Part shown: positions 32,561-40,954 of the stretch, one piece after another
Position numbering within the stretch: position 1 is the first letter of the stretch
Layout: every line of letters starts with the position of its first letter
Source of the DNA: Nocardia cyriacigeorgica
Lineage (GTDB): Bacteria > Actinomycetota > Actinomycetes > Mycobacteriales > Mycobacteriaceae
Direction of reading: 5' to 3'
NCBI RefSeq assembly: GCF_005863245.1
Contig: NZ_VBUT01000008.1
Location: 62,001 to 126,000 of the forward strand
DNA: 64,000 nucleotides
The notes under the pieces: model-generated
Database searches by the model: none
The model's input: the letters and a program-made list of their open reading frames with translations, nothing else
Told to the model about the DNA's origin: nothing
Program-made: the position numbers and the translations under genes

Positions 32561-33059
32561 GGTTCGGGTGTGGTTCGGCGCGCCGTGTCACCGCGCGGCG
32601 GATGCGGCCGGATGATTCCGGCGAGTGAGACGAGGGTTGCCGGTCTCGGGTCCGGGCGGCTTCGCGTGTCCTCGCGTGACGGGTCGCACAATGACGCGAC
32701 CGAGAGCTCTGTGAGTGTGCTCACAACCCGGCGCGTCCGCCGCGCGAGGTGCCCCACCACCCTCCGAACCCAAACAGTACGAGCGTTACGCTAAAACCGC
32801 ATGTCAGCGCTACCCATGAGTAGATTTCACGCTTGCAATTCGCCCGCAAATTTCGCAGAGTTAGCAAACCGTCGGTGAAACCTAGCTGAGATTCACAGTA
32901 CCAACAGGTAGACGGCTATTTCTGGATGTGCCATCGTGTGGAAGTACACCCCTTGGGCCTAGCAAGCCTGCAAATTGCCGCTCCAGCAGTTCGAGCGAAA
33001 CCTCCGTCAGCGGAGCACGAACGGCGCGGCACCGACCGAACGAGGAAGTGGAGTCACAG
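32561..33059 (+). promoter_or_regulatory. aceA upstream region with RamB-like site
   Basis: The last 500 bp of the lipase-aceA gap turn A/T-richer near the gene. GAGTTAGCAAAC (32858-32869) resembles the RamB motif, and AGCGT-1 nt-ACGCT (32782-32792) is a short palindrome. AceA expression is probably controlled here by RamB and carbon source. No gene is seen in the gap. Confidence 0.45.
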
Positions 33060-34349
33060 ATGTCGACTGTCGGCACCCCGAAGACCGCTGCCGAAATCCA
33101 GCAGGATTGGGACACCAACCCCCGCTGGAAGGGCATCACCCGCAACTACACGGCCGAGCAGGTCGTCAAGCTGCAGGGCACCGTCGTCGAGGAGCACACG
33201 CTCGCTCGCCGCGGCTCGGAGATCCTCTGGGATCTCGTCAACAACGAGGACTACATCAACTCGCTCGGCGCCCTCACCGGTAACCAGGCCGTGCAGCAGG
33301 TCCGCGCCGGCCTGAAGGCCATCTACCTGTCCGGTTGGCAGGTCGCCGGTGACGCGAACCTGTCCGGCCACACCTACCCGGACCAGTCGCTGTACCCGGC
33401 CAACTCGGTGCCGCAGGTCGTGCGCCGCATCAACAACGCGCTGCTGCGCGCCGACGAGATCGCCAAGGTCGAGGGCGACACCTCGGTCGAGAACTGGCTC
33501 GCCCCGATCGTCGCCGACGGTGAGGCCGGCTTCGGTGGCGCGCTCAACGTCTACGAGCTGCAGAAGGCCATGATCGCGGCCGGTGTCGCCGGTTCGCACT
33601 GGGAAGACCAGCTCGCCTCGGAGAAGAAGTGCGGCCACCTCGGTGGCAAGGTGCTGATCCCGACCCAGCAGCACATCCGCACCCTGACCTCGGCCCGCCT
33701 GGCCGCCGACGTCGCCGGCGTGCCCACCGTGATCATCGCCCGCACCGACGCCGAGGCGGCCACCCTGATCACCTCCGACGTCGACGAGCGCGACCGCCCG
33801 TTCCTGGACGGCACCCGCACCTCCGAAGGCTTCTTCGGTGTGAAGAACGGCATCGAGCCCTGCATCGCGCGTGCCAAGGCCTACGCCCCGTACTCCGACC
33901 TCATCTGGATGGAGACCGGTGTGCCGGACCTCGAGGTCGCCAAGCAGTTCGCCGAGGCCGTCAAGGCGGAGTTCCCGGACCAGCTGCTGGCCTACAACTG
34001 CTCCCCGTCCTTCAACTGGAAGGCGCACCTGGACGACGCGACCATCGCGAAGTTCCAGAAGGAGCTGGGCGCGATGGGCTTCAAGTTCCAGTTCATCACC
34101 CTGGCCGGCTTCCACTCGCTCAACTACGGCATGTTCGACCTGGCCCACGGCTACGCTCGCGAGGGCATGACCGCCTTCGTCGACCTGCAGGAGCGCGAGT
34201 TCAAGGCTGCCGCCGAGCGTGGCTTCACCGCCATCAAGCACCAGCGTGAGGTCGGTGCCGGCTACTTCGACAGCATCGCCACCACCGTCGACCCCAACAC
34301 CTCGACGGCCGCCCTGAAGGGCTCCACCGAAGAGGGTCAGTTCCACTGA
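33060..34349 (+). CDS. aceA: Isocitrate lyase
   Basis: A 429-residue isocitrate lyase, equal in length to mycobacterial Icl1 (428). It splits isocitrate to succinate and glyoxylate in the glyoxylate shunt, and family members can also act as 2-methylisocitrate lyase. The active-site loop KKCGH is present in EKKCGHLGGK, and metal/substrate motifs IARTDAEAA and AYNCSPSFNWKAHL are intact. Start ATG 33060 has GTGGAG upstream. It is followed by two strong terminators and then fadB2, the same order as in M. tuberculosis. Confidence 0.96.
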   Translation: MSTVGTPKTAAEIQQDWDTNPRWKGITRNYTAEQVVKLQGTVVEEHTLARRGSEILWDLVNNEDYINSLGALTGNQAVQQVRAGLKAIYLSGWQVAGDANLSGHTYPDQSLYPANSVPQVVRRINNALLRADEIAKVEGDTSVENWLAPIVADGEAGFGGALNVYELQKAMIAAGVAGSHWEDQLASEKKCGHLGGKVLIPTQQHIRTLTSARLAADVAGVPTVIIARTDAEAATLITSDVDERDRPFLDGTRTSEGFFGVKNGIEPCIARAKAYAPYSDLIWMETGVPDLEVAKQFAEAVKAEFPDQLLAYNCSPSFNWKAHLDDATIAKFQKELGAMGFKFQFITLAGFHSLNYGMFDLAHGYAREGMTAFVDLQEREFKAAAERGFTAIKHQREVGAGYFDSIATTVDPNTSTAALKGSTEEGQFH

Positions 34350-34359
34350 TCGGTCTCTG

Positions 34360-34385
34360 ATGGCGCCACCCCCGGGTGGCGCCAT
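34360..34385 (+). terminator. Terminator after aceA
   Basis: Perfect 12-bp inverted repeat ATGGCGCCACCC (34360-34371) / GGGTGGCGCCAT (34374-34385), 10 nt after the aceA stop. Confidence 0.75.
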
Positions 34386-34411
34386 GAGGCCAACTCCATA
34401 GCGAGTCCTCT

Positions 34412-34464
34412 ACCCCGGTAGGGGTGTACCGCCCTCCCGCCCGAACAGCCCCGGGCGGGAGGGC
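34412..34464 (+). terminator. Second hairpin set between aceA and fadB2
   Basis: ACCCC-4 nt-GGGGT (34412-34425) is followed by a 12-bp stem GCCCTCCCGCCC (34431-34442) / GGGCGGGAGGGC (34453-34464) with a 10-nt loop. The second resembles a terminator and would isolate fadB2 from aceA. Confidence 0.65.
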
Positions 34465-34550
34465 ATCCCTATAACTTGATCAACCGAAGGTGCCGGTCAC
34501 CACCGGGCGCCGACAACCCCGACAGCCAAGACCTACCCCAGGAGCTGGAC

Positions 34551-35423
34551 GTGAGCAGCGAAAAGATTCAACGTGTCGGTGTCATCGGCGCCGGACAGAT
34601 GGGTGCCGGAATCGCGGAGGTGTGTGCGCGCGCGCACGTCGACGTGCTGGTCTACGAGCAGACCCGGGAGCTGGCCGCCGCCGGTCGCGCGCGCATCCTG
34701 CGCTCGCTGGATCGCGGTGTGAGCAGCGGCAAGATCACCGAGCGCGAACGCGAGCAGGCCGCCTGGCGGCTGCGTTTCACCTCCGACCTGGGCGATTTCG
34801 CCGATCGCCAGCTGGTCGTCGAGGCCGTGCTCGAGGACGAGAAGGTCAAGACCGCCATCTTCTCCGAGCTGGACAAGGTCGTCACCGACCCGGCCGCCGT
34901 GCTGGCCTCCAACACCTCCTCCATCCCGATCATGAAGATCGCGGTCGCCACCAACAACCCCGAGCGGGTCGTCGGCATGCACTTCTTCAACCCGGTGCCG
35001 GTGCTTCCCCTGGTCGAGCTGGTCACCACGCTCAAGACCAGCGAGTCGGTGTCCGCGCGCGCCGAGGCCTTCGCCGGTGAGGTGCTGGGCAAGCAGGTCG
35101 TGCGTTCGGCCGACCGCTCCGGTTTCGTGGTCAACGCGCTGCTGGTGCCGTACCTGCTCTCGGCCATCCGCATGGTCGAATCCGGCTTCGCCACCAAGGA
35201 AGACGTCGACAAGGCCATGGTGCTCGGCTGCGCCCACCCGATGGGCCCGCTGGCGCTGACCGACCTCGTCGGCCTCGACACCGTCAAGTCCATCGCCGAC
35301 TCGATGTACGCCGAATTCAAGGAGCCGCTGTACTCGGCGCCGCCGCTGCTCATGCGCATGGTGGAGGCCGGGCTGCTGGGCAAGAAGACCGGCGCCGGCT
35401 TCTACCAGTACAACAGCAAGTAA
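34551..35423 (+). CDS. fadB2: 3-hydroxybutyryl-CoA dehydrogenase
   Basis: A 290-residue NAD(P)-dependent 3-hydroxyacyl-CoA dehydrogenase oxidising 3-hydroxybutyryl-CoA (mycobacterial FadB2 has 286 residues). The dinucleotide motif GAGQMGAGIAEVCARA is at residues about 12-27, NTSSIPIMKIA and the catalytic HFFNPVPVLPLVELV follow. GTG 34551 is chosen because CAGGAG lies 6 nt upstream. It belongs to fatty-acid and polyhydroxybutyrate metabolism, consistent with aceA next door and ramB in the window. Confidence 0.92.
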   Translation: MSSEKIQRVGVIGAGQMGAGIAEVCARAHVDVLVYEQTRELAAAGRARILRSLDRGVSSGKITEREREQAAWRLRFTSDLGDFADRQLVVEAVLEDEKVKTAIFSELDKVVTDPAAVLASNTSSIPIMKIAVATNNPERVVGMHFFNPVPVLPLVELVTTLKTSESVSARAEAFAGEVLGKQVVRSADRSGFVVNALLVPYLLSAIRMVESGFATKEDVDKAMVLGCAHPMGPLALTDLVGLDTVKSIADSMYAEFKEPLYSAPPLLMRMVEAGLLGKKTGAGFYQYNSK

Positions 35424-35448
35424 GAGGGCAAAATCGGCGCGCGCCCTC
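35424..35448 (+). terminator. Hairpin after fadB2
   Basis: GAGGGC (35424-35429) pairs with GCCCTC (35443-35448) around a 13-nt loop directly after the stop codon. Confidence 0.5.
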
Positions 35449-35896
35449 CGGGATTGTGCCGGCGGCGGAGAGCTGATTCCGCCTTCCTGGATTTTTCGGG
35501 TGGCGGACGGCAATCGACGGCGGGTATCCCTGCCGGCGGTGCCGGTCCGCTGGTCCGCCGCTCCGCGTTTTGCGGGCGGCTGAGTGCCGTTAACAGTTCG
35601 GCACCCGTGCCGGCCGGTGGGTGCATAAGCGATTCTGGGCGTACCCGGCGAGTTACCCGGCCCTCGCGAGATCAGTTGTCTCGTGTGGGGCTCGCCGGGG
35701 CGTCTGACCGAGCTCGCGGCGGCGAGCATGTTGATCCAGAGATCTACTTCGCCGGGTATCCGGCAGGTGCCGGTGCTGCCGGGCATAAGCTGCATGATGG
35801 CTGCCCGTTGGACCGGGCGACGCCGAGCGCAGCGTTCTTCGGCATCCATCTCGGCAGGTGGAAGCCGATCAGGTGATCGAAAGGGAGTTCCCGCTC
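35449..35896 (+). promoter_or_regulatory. Structured leader upstream of metE-like gene
   Basis: A composite structure pairs CCCGGCGAG (35644-35652) with CTCGCCGGG (35691-35699) and contains an inner stem CGAGA (35667-35671) / TCTCG (35679-35683). Further hairpins follow: CCGGCAG (35760-35766) / CTGCCGG (35776-35782) and GCCCG / CGGGC (35803-35818). Methionine genes often have SAM or cobalamin riboswitches, but I cannot match their conserved boxes here. No gene is supported in the 473-bp gap. Confidence 0.45.
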
Positions 35897-38236
35897 ATGG
35901 TCAACGTCACCGATGGTTTCGGGTCGAGCGTCCTCGGATATCCGCGGATCGGGCCGCACCGGGAACTCAAGCGCGCGCTCGAGGCGTACTGGCACGGCGG
36001 CATCACCCGTGACGAGCTGCTCGAGGTCGGCCGCGATATCCAGGAGCGTCAGTTCGATGAGCTGGCCGCCACCGGGTTGACCCAGGTTCCTGGCAACACC
36101 TTCTCCTTCTACGACCACATCCTCGACAACGCGCTGCTGTTCGGTGCGGTGCCCGCCCGGTTCCGGGACCTGCAGGAGGGGATGGATCCGCTCGACTTCT
36201 ACTTCCTGATGGCGCGGGGCCGCCCCGATCTGCCGCCGCTGGAATTGGTGCGGTTCTTCGGCACCAACTACCACTACCGGCAGCCCGAGCTGGACGAGAA
36301 CACCGAGTTCTCGCTGCACCCCGAGGCGCTGCTGGACGAATGGGATCGCGCCATGGCGCGCGGCATCGAGCTGCGGCCGGTGGTGCTCGGCCCGCTGTCG
36401 CTGCTGCTGCTGTCCAAGGCCGGGCACATCCCCGGTGAGTCCGGCGGCTTCGACACCCTGTCACTGCTGGACAAGCTGCTGCCGGTGTACGAGCAGCTGT
36501 TCGAGATCCTGGCCAAGCGCGGATCCACCTGCGTGCAGCTGGACGAGCCGTGCTTCACCAGCGAGCGGTCCGAGGCCGAGCTGGCCGCCTTCGAACGGGC
36601 CTACGAGCGGCTGACGAAGGCCCCGCTGCGCCCGCGCATCCTGGTCACCGGCCAGTACGGCGATTTCGGTGAGGCCCTGACCATTCTGGCCCGTTCCAAT
36701 GTCGAGGCCATCGGACTGGACCTGGCCTCCTACCGGATGCGTCCGGAGGACCTGGCCAAGATCCCCGGCATCCGGCGCAAGCGCCTGTACGCGGGCGTGA
36801 TCAGCGGCCAGAACGTCTGGCGCGCCGACCGTTACGTCACCCTGGAATACCTCAACGAGCTGGCCAAGGTCTGCCCCGACCTGGTGGTCTCCACCGGAAC
36901 CACGCTGCTGCACGTGCCCTACGACGTGCTCGCCGAATACGACATCGAGGGCAATGTCGCCGACCGGCTCGCCTTCGCGAAACAGAAGGTGGGCGAGGTC
37001 GTTTCGCTGGCCAAGGCGCTCACCGAGGGCCCGTCGGACAAGTGGCGCAAGCGCCCGACCGAGGTGCATTTCAAGCAGAAGCACGCCGTGCGCCAGCGGG
37101 TGTACGCGATCACCCCGGAGATGCGTGAGCGCGAGCCGTACGCCGAGCGCCGCGCCGCCCAGCAGGCGAAGCTGAACCTGCCGCTGGTGCCCGCGACCAC
37201 GCTCGGCTCCTTCCCGCAGACCGCCAAGATCCGCCAGGCCCGCTACGACCTGGGCGAGGGCCGGCTGTCCTACGACGAATACCGCAAGCGGATCGAAGCC
37301 GAGATCGAGGCGACCATCCGGTTGCAGGAAGACATCGGCCTCGATGTGCTCGTGCACGGTGAGCACGAGCGCAACGACATGATCCAGTACTTCGCCGAAC
37401 TGCTCGACGGCTTCGCCACCACGCATTTCGGCTGGGTGCAGGTCTACGGTTCGCGGTGTGTGCGGCCGCCGATCATCTACGGCGACGTCTCCCGTCCGGC
37501 GCCGATGTCGGTGGACTGGATCAGCTACGCGCAGTCGCTGACCGACAAGCCGGTCAAGGGCATGGTCACCGGTCCGGTCACCATGATCGCGCGCTCGTTC
37601 GTGCGTCAGGACCAGCCGCTGTACGAGACCGCCGACCAGGTGGCGCTGGCGATCCGCGACGAGGTGGTGGATCTGGAGAAGGCGGGTATCTCGATCATCC
37701 AGGTCGACGAGCCCGCCATCCGGGAACTACTGCCGCCGCGGCCGGAGGGCCGCAAGGAGTACCTGCGCTGGGCCGTCGGTGCGTTCCGGCTGGCTACCTC
37801 GGGCGTCAAGCCGGAGACCCAGATCCACACGCACATCGGCTATTCCGGCCGCGCCGAAGTGGTGGAGGCGATCGAACAGCTCGACGCCGACGTCACCGCG
37901 ATCGTGGCCACCCGCTCCATCGAATGGGTGCTCAAGGCGCTCAAGGAGGATTGCGCCTCCGGCCAGGGTCTCAGCCACGGTGTCGGTCCCGGTGTGTACG
38001 AAAGCCGTTCGGCGCGCATCCCCGATATCGACGAGCTGGACGAATTGCTCACTGCCGCAGCCGAAGCCGTCACGCCGGAACGGTTGTGGGCGAATCCGGA
38101 CGGTGGGTTGAAGACCAGGCACTACTGGCAGTTGGAGCCGTCGCTGCGGAATATGGTCGCGGCGGCGCGCCGGGTGCGGCGGCGCGCCGAGGCGGCTGCC
38201 GCGGCGGAAGCCGAAGCCGCCGCCGAAGACGAATAG
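35897..38236 (+). CDS. metE: MetE-like cobalamin-independent methionine synthase homologue lacking the zinc site
   Basis: A 779-residue homologue of MetE over both barrels (YPRIGPHRELKRALEAYW at the start; GSFPQTAKIR, VHGEHERNDM and QVDEPAIRE in the C-terminal half). By alignment with E. coli MetE, zinc ligand His641 is kept (His646 in HTHIGYS), but Cys643 is Gly648, Glu665 is Val670 and Cys726 is Gly736 (NPDGGLKTR); the proton donor His694 is Arg704. It should therefore not bind catalytic zinc normally. A charged Ala/Glu tail ends the protein. ATG 35897 follows AGGGAG. Function is uncertain: pseudoenzyme, altered substrate, or a paralogue. Gene symbol reflects family only. Confidence 0.88.
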   Translation: MVNVTDGFGSSVLGYPRIGPHRELKRALEAYWHGGITRDELLEVGRDIQERQFDELAATGLTQVPGNTFSFYDHILDNALLFGAVPARFRDLQEGMDPLDFYFLMARGRPDLPPLELVRFFGTNYHYRQPELDENTEFSLHPEALLDEWDRAMARGIELRPVVLGPLSLLLLSKAGHIPGESGGFDTLSLLDKLLPVYEQLFEILAKRGSTCVQLDEPCFTSERSEAELAAFERAYERLTKAPLRPRILVTGQYGDFGEALTILARSNVEAIGLDLASYRMRPEDLAKIPGIRRKRLYAGVISGQNVWRADRYVTLEYLNELAKVCPDLVVSTGTTLLHVPYDVLAEYDIEGNVADRLAFAKQKVGEVVSLAKALTEGPSDKWRKRPTEVHFKQKHAVRQRVYAITPEMREREPYAERRAAQQAKLNLPLVPATTLGSFPQTAKIRQARYDLGEGRLSYDEYRKRIEAEIEATIRLQEDIGLDVLVHGEHERNDMIQYFAELLDGFATTHFGWVQVYGSRCVRPPIIYGDVSRPAPMSVDWISYAQSLTDKPVKGMVTGPVTMIARSFVRQDQPLYETADQVALAIRDEVVDLEKAGISIIQVDEPAIRELLPPRPEGRKEYLRWAVGAFRLATSGVKPETQIHTHIGYSGRAEVVEAIEQLDADVTAIVATRSIEWVLKALKEDCASGQGLSHGVGPGVYESRSARIPDIDELDELLTAAAEAVTPERLWANPDGGLKTRHYWQLEPSLRNMVAAARRVRRRAEAAAAAEAEAAAEDE

Positions 38237-38250
38237 ATCGAATCCGCAAG

Positions 38251-38282
38251 GGCCGTCTCCCTGTTTCGCCGGGGAGACGGCC
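38251..38282 (+). terminator. Terminator after metE-like gene
   Basis: Perfect 11-bp stem GGCCGTCTCCC / GGGAGACGGCC with a 10-nt loop, followed by TTTGT, 14 nt after the stop. A classic intrinsic terminator. Confidence 0.85.
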
Positions 38283-38361
38283 TTTGTCGTGCTGCTAGCG
38301 CTCGCGGATGGGCTGTCGACGGCGATTGCCGGGCGCGATCGCGAGTAGTCGCGCGGACGAA

Positions 38362-38470
38362 GGCCGCGAGCCGAACCGCCGGAGGCTGCGACCTATCGTG
38401 GCGCAGGCCGCGAGCGCTACCGGTGCGCAGGCCGCGAGCCCTACCGCGGCGGGGCCGCGAGCCGATCGGT
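38362..38470. repeat. Short repeats overlapping the 3' end of a tetR gene
   Basis: GGCCGCGAGC recurs at 38362, 38406, 38430 and 38453 with partly shared flanks (CTACCG, GTGCGCA). The last copy encodes the C-terminus of the TetR protein (LAAPPR on the minus strand). The units are short and degenerate. Confidence 0.55.
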
Positions 38471-38998
38471 CAGGGCGCGCAGCCCCGCGGTGAGCTGCTC
38501 GGGGGCGGGAACGCCGTCCGGATCGATCACCCACTGCACGAGCAGGCCACAGATCAGGGTGTGCAGTACCGCGCCGACCGCGTCATCGGTGTCGGCCTGC
38601 CCGAACTGTGCGAGCGCGTGTCGGGCCCGGTCCTGTGCCGCGCTGATCTCGGCCCGCAACTCGGTCGAATGCAGGGCCTGGGCAAGGCTTTCCATATTGG
38701 CCGACCACAGGCCAGGATTCTGGCGGAACGAGCCGATCAGGGCGTCGAGGAAGGCATCCAGCCGTGCGGTTCCGTCGTCGGGATCGTCGGGCAGCGAGTC
38801 GAGAATCTGGTGCACCGCCGCACCGCTCGACTCCATCATCGCCTGGTTGAGCAGGGCGTCGCGGGTGCCGAAGTGGTAGTTGATGGCGGCCAGATTGGTG
38901 CCGGAGGCGGCGACGATATCGCGCACTGTGGTGCGCGCGTAGCCGCGTTCGGCCAGGCATGTCTTGGCCGCTTCGAGTAGATCCTCGCGAGTTCCCAC
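38441..38998 (-). CDS. TetR family regulator
   Basis: A protein of about 185 residues. The HTH is at the N-terminus (TREDLLEAAKTCLAERGYARTTVRDIVAASGTNLAAINYHFG), followed by a TetR C-terminal ligand domain. GTG 38998 gives the usual start for the family; the frame extends 18 codons upstream into the operator-like dyad, so the longer form is less likely. It is divergent from a PapA-like acyltransferase and probably represses it. Confidence 0.82.
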   Translation of the reverse strand: MGTREDLLEAAKTCLAERGYARTTVRDIVAASGTNLAAINYHFGTRDALLNQAMMESSGAAVHQILDSLPDDPDDGTARLDAFLDALIGSFRQNPGLWSANMESLAQALHSTELRAEISAAQDRARHALAQFGQADTDDAVGAVLHTLICGLLVQWVIDPDGVPAPEQLTAGLRALTDRLAAPPR

Positions 38999-39043
38999 CC
39001 CGGAACCATAGCAAGTCGGCTGACGAGTGTTTGTGACGTCTGA

Positions 39044-39074
39044 TTCAAACAAATGTCTGTGACAAACGTTTGAA
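39044..39074. promoter_or_regulatory. Candidate TetR operator
   Basis: Left arm TTCAAACAAATGTC (39044-39057) and right arm GACAAACGTTTGAA (39061-39074) are symmetric at 11 of 14 positions with a 3-nt centre. The dyad sits between the divergent tetR and acyltransferase genes, 54 bp before the latter. Confidence 0.6.
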
Positions 39075-39128
39075 ACGTCTGTATGTTCGCTGGTGCAGGC
39101 AGAACCGACACGTGGAAACGAGATTCCG

Positions 39129-40436
39129 ATGACCGAACAACGTCCGCTCTCCCCCTTCGAGAGCGCCTACTTCACCCCCGGCGCCCGCGTCGGCAGCGTC
39201 CGCACCAGCGGCATGCCCCTCTACATCGGCTCCACCGTGCGCGGCCGCGTGGACGAAGGGCTCCTGCGCAAGGCGTTGGACGAGATCGTCGCGGCGCATC
39301 CGCTGCTGCGCAGTCGGGTAGTCGATGCGGCAGGCGGCAGACACTTCGTCGTCGACGATGCCTGGCGTCCCCGGCTGGAGGTATCCCACGGCGCCGAGGC
39401 CGAGTACTTCCGGCTGGTGAACACTCCGGTGGACTGGTCGAGCGGATTGTTGCGCGCCCATCTTCTCCGCGACGGCGAGCGCGCGCAGCTCGTGCTGGCC
39501 ATTCATCACGGAATCGCCGACGGCAGATCGGCTTTCGCGCTGCTGGATCAGCTGTGGCGGCACTACACCGCGCATGCGACGGGCGCGCCGATCCCGGGCG
39601 CGACGACCGATCAGCGGATTCCCGAGGCGCTGGACGAGCGCCTGGCCGAGACGGTGGACGAGGCCGCCGTATCAGGGTGGGTGGCGCAAGTCCGGGCACA
39701 GGTCGCCGCCGCCGTACCCGGCTCCGCGCCGGCCGCGTTGCGGTACGACGGAAATGCCGACCCCGGTGGCCGATTCGCGATGGTGCGCATCGAATCGACC
39801 GCGGGCGAGACCGCCGCGCTCATCGCCGCGGCCCGCGCGCACGGCATCTCGGTCAACAGTCTCTTCACCGGTGCCGCACTGGTCGCGGTGCGCGAGCAGT
39901 TCGACACCACGGGTCCGCTGCTGCTGAACTGCGGGCACGCGGCCGATATGCGATCCAGGGTGAGTCCACCGATGGCCGACAGCGTGCTGGTCAACTTCGC
40001 CTCCGGCATCGGGACGCCGGTAATCGTGGACGACGACGCCAGTCCCGTCGAGCTGAGCCTGCGGGTCGACGCCGGTGTCCGTGACGCCCTCGAACGACGG
40101 GAAGCGGCCATGGTGCTGCTGGCCGCGCGCCATGTCGGTGACGATCCGGTCATGGCCGCGGTGCTGTCGGCTCCGCCGAGCTTCACCATCTCCAATATCG
40201 GCCGCCTGCCCGCACATTCGCTGCCGAGCGAGCTCGGCTTCGTCCGCGATGACATCTTCGCCATGGCGCCGGACATAGCGCCCAAGCTGACCGTTTTCAC
40301 CGTCGGCGACCGGATGACCGTGCAGGTCGAATTCGATACCGCGCTCTACAGCCGCGCGCGGCAGGAAAAGCTTCGCCACGCGCTGGCGGCGACGCTGCGC
40401 GGAATCACCGTCGCGGTGCGGGCCGGTCTGGGGTGA
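39129..40436 (+). CDS. PapA-like condensation-domain acyltransferase
   Basis: A 435-residue member of the condensation-domain/PapA5 superfamily. The catalytic HHxxxD motif reads IHHGIADGRSA (His126, His127, Asp131), and the late segment SFTISNIGRLP fits the family's C-terminal lobe. Such enzymes transfer acyl chains from CoA or carrier proteins to alcohols, as in dimycocerosate wax assembly; no polyketide synthase is adjacent, so the acceptor is unknown. ATG 39129 is chosen at MTEQRPLSPFE, the typical family beginning. A divergent TetR gene probably controls it. Confidence 0.8.
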   Translation: MTEQRPLSPFESAYFTPGARVGSVRTSGMPLYIGSTVRGRVDEGLLRKALDEIVAAHPLLRSRVVDAAGGRHFVVDDAWRPRLEVSHGAEAEYFRLVNTPVDWSSGLLRAHLLRDGERAQLVLAIHHGIADGRSAFALLDQLWRHYTAHATGAPIPGATTDQRIPEALDERLAETVDEAAVSGWVAQVRAQVAAAVPGSAPAALRYDGNADPGGRFAMVRIESTAGETAALIAAARAHGISVNSLFTGAALVAVREQFDTTGPLLLNCGHAADMRSRVSPPMADSVLVNFASGIGTPVIVDDDASPVELSLRVDAGVRDALERREAAMVLLAARHVGDDPVMAAVLSAPPSFTISNIGRLPAHSLPSELGFVRDDIFAMAPDIAPKLTVFTVGDRMTVQVEFDTALYSRARQEKLRHALAATLRGITVAVRAGLG

Positions 40437-40954
40437 GGTGGGCTGCCGGGTGCCGTCCGGGAATGCTCGTGGACGGCGCTCCTGGACGACCTATTGCCCG
40501 ACCGGTGAAGTGCGCCGGATCGCCGACCCCGGCGCGGTGCCCGGCCACACTGTTTTCGGACGTCGGCGGTCAGTGGCCGGGATCGTCCACGTGCTCCTGT
40601 GAGTGGGGCGGCCGGATCGAGGTCCGCGCGGCATTTGACGGTCGACCGACGGCGGCGGGTGTGACGTAGCTCCCAGTCGCGGCTGGACCGCCGAGATCAC
40701 GGCCGTGACCAGTGATCTGGCGGCCGAGCGGGTGGGCGGGTCGGCCGCGCGGTGTCGGACCGGACCGGAGACGGCGCGGATGCGGTAGGGTTGCGGAGGT
40801 TCCGTGCGCTGATCGTTCGCGCAGGTTCCCAACTCCGTCGTGGATGTTTACCTTTCGCGCCGGTCATCGCGGCGCTGCCACCATCGGGTGAGGATTCGAG
40901 TCCTGCGCGACGCTGCGGTCTCGCTCCGATGCCGGAAAGGCACCTGTTATCTCC
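40437..40954 (+). other. 518-bp gap before DEAD-box helicase gene
   Basis: No protein-coding gene, tRNA or repeat is supported here. The 3' half may form a long 5' leader for the helicase gene, as is common for cold-induced RNA helicases, but I see no diagnostic cold-shock box. A GGATTCGAGTCCT stretch (40890-40903) looks like a tRNA T-arm but lacks the rest of a tRNA. Confidence 0.5.

Noticed and set aside
35449..35896. SAM-IV or cobalamin riboswitch upstream of metE-like gene
   Set aside because: Expected from family knowledge, but I could not find the conserved boxes; only general hairpins are supported.
40890..40903. tRNA T-arm-like sequence before the helicase gene
   Set aside because: Only a 4-bp T-stem is possible, and no acceptor, D or anticodon arm can be folded around it.
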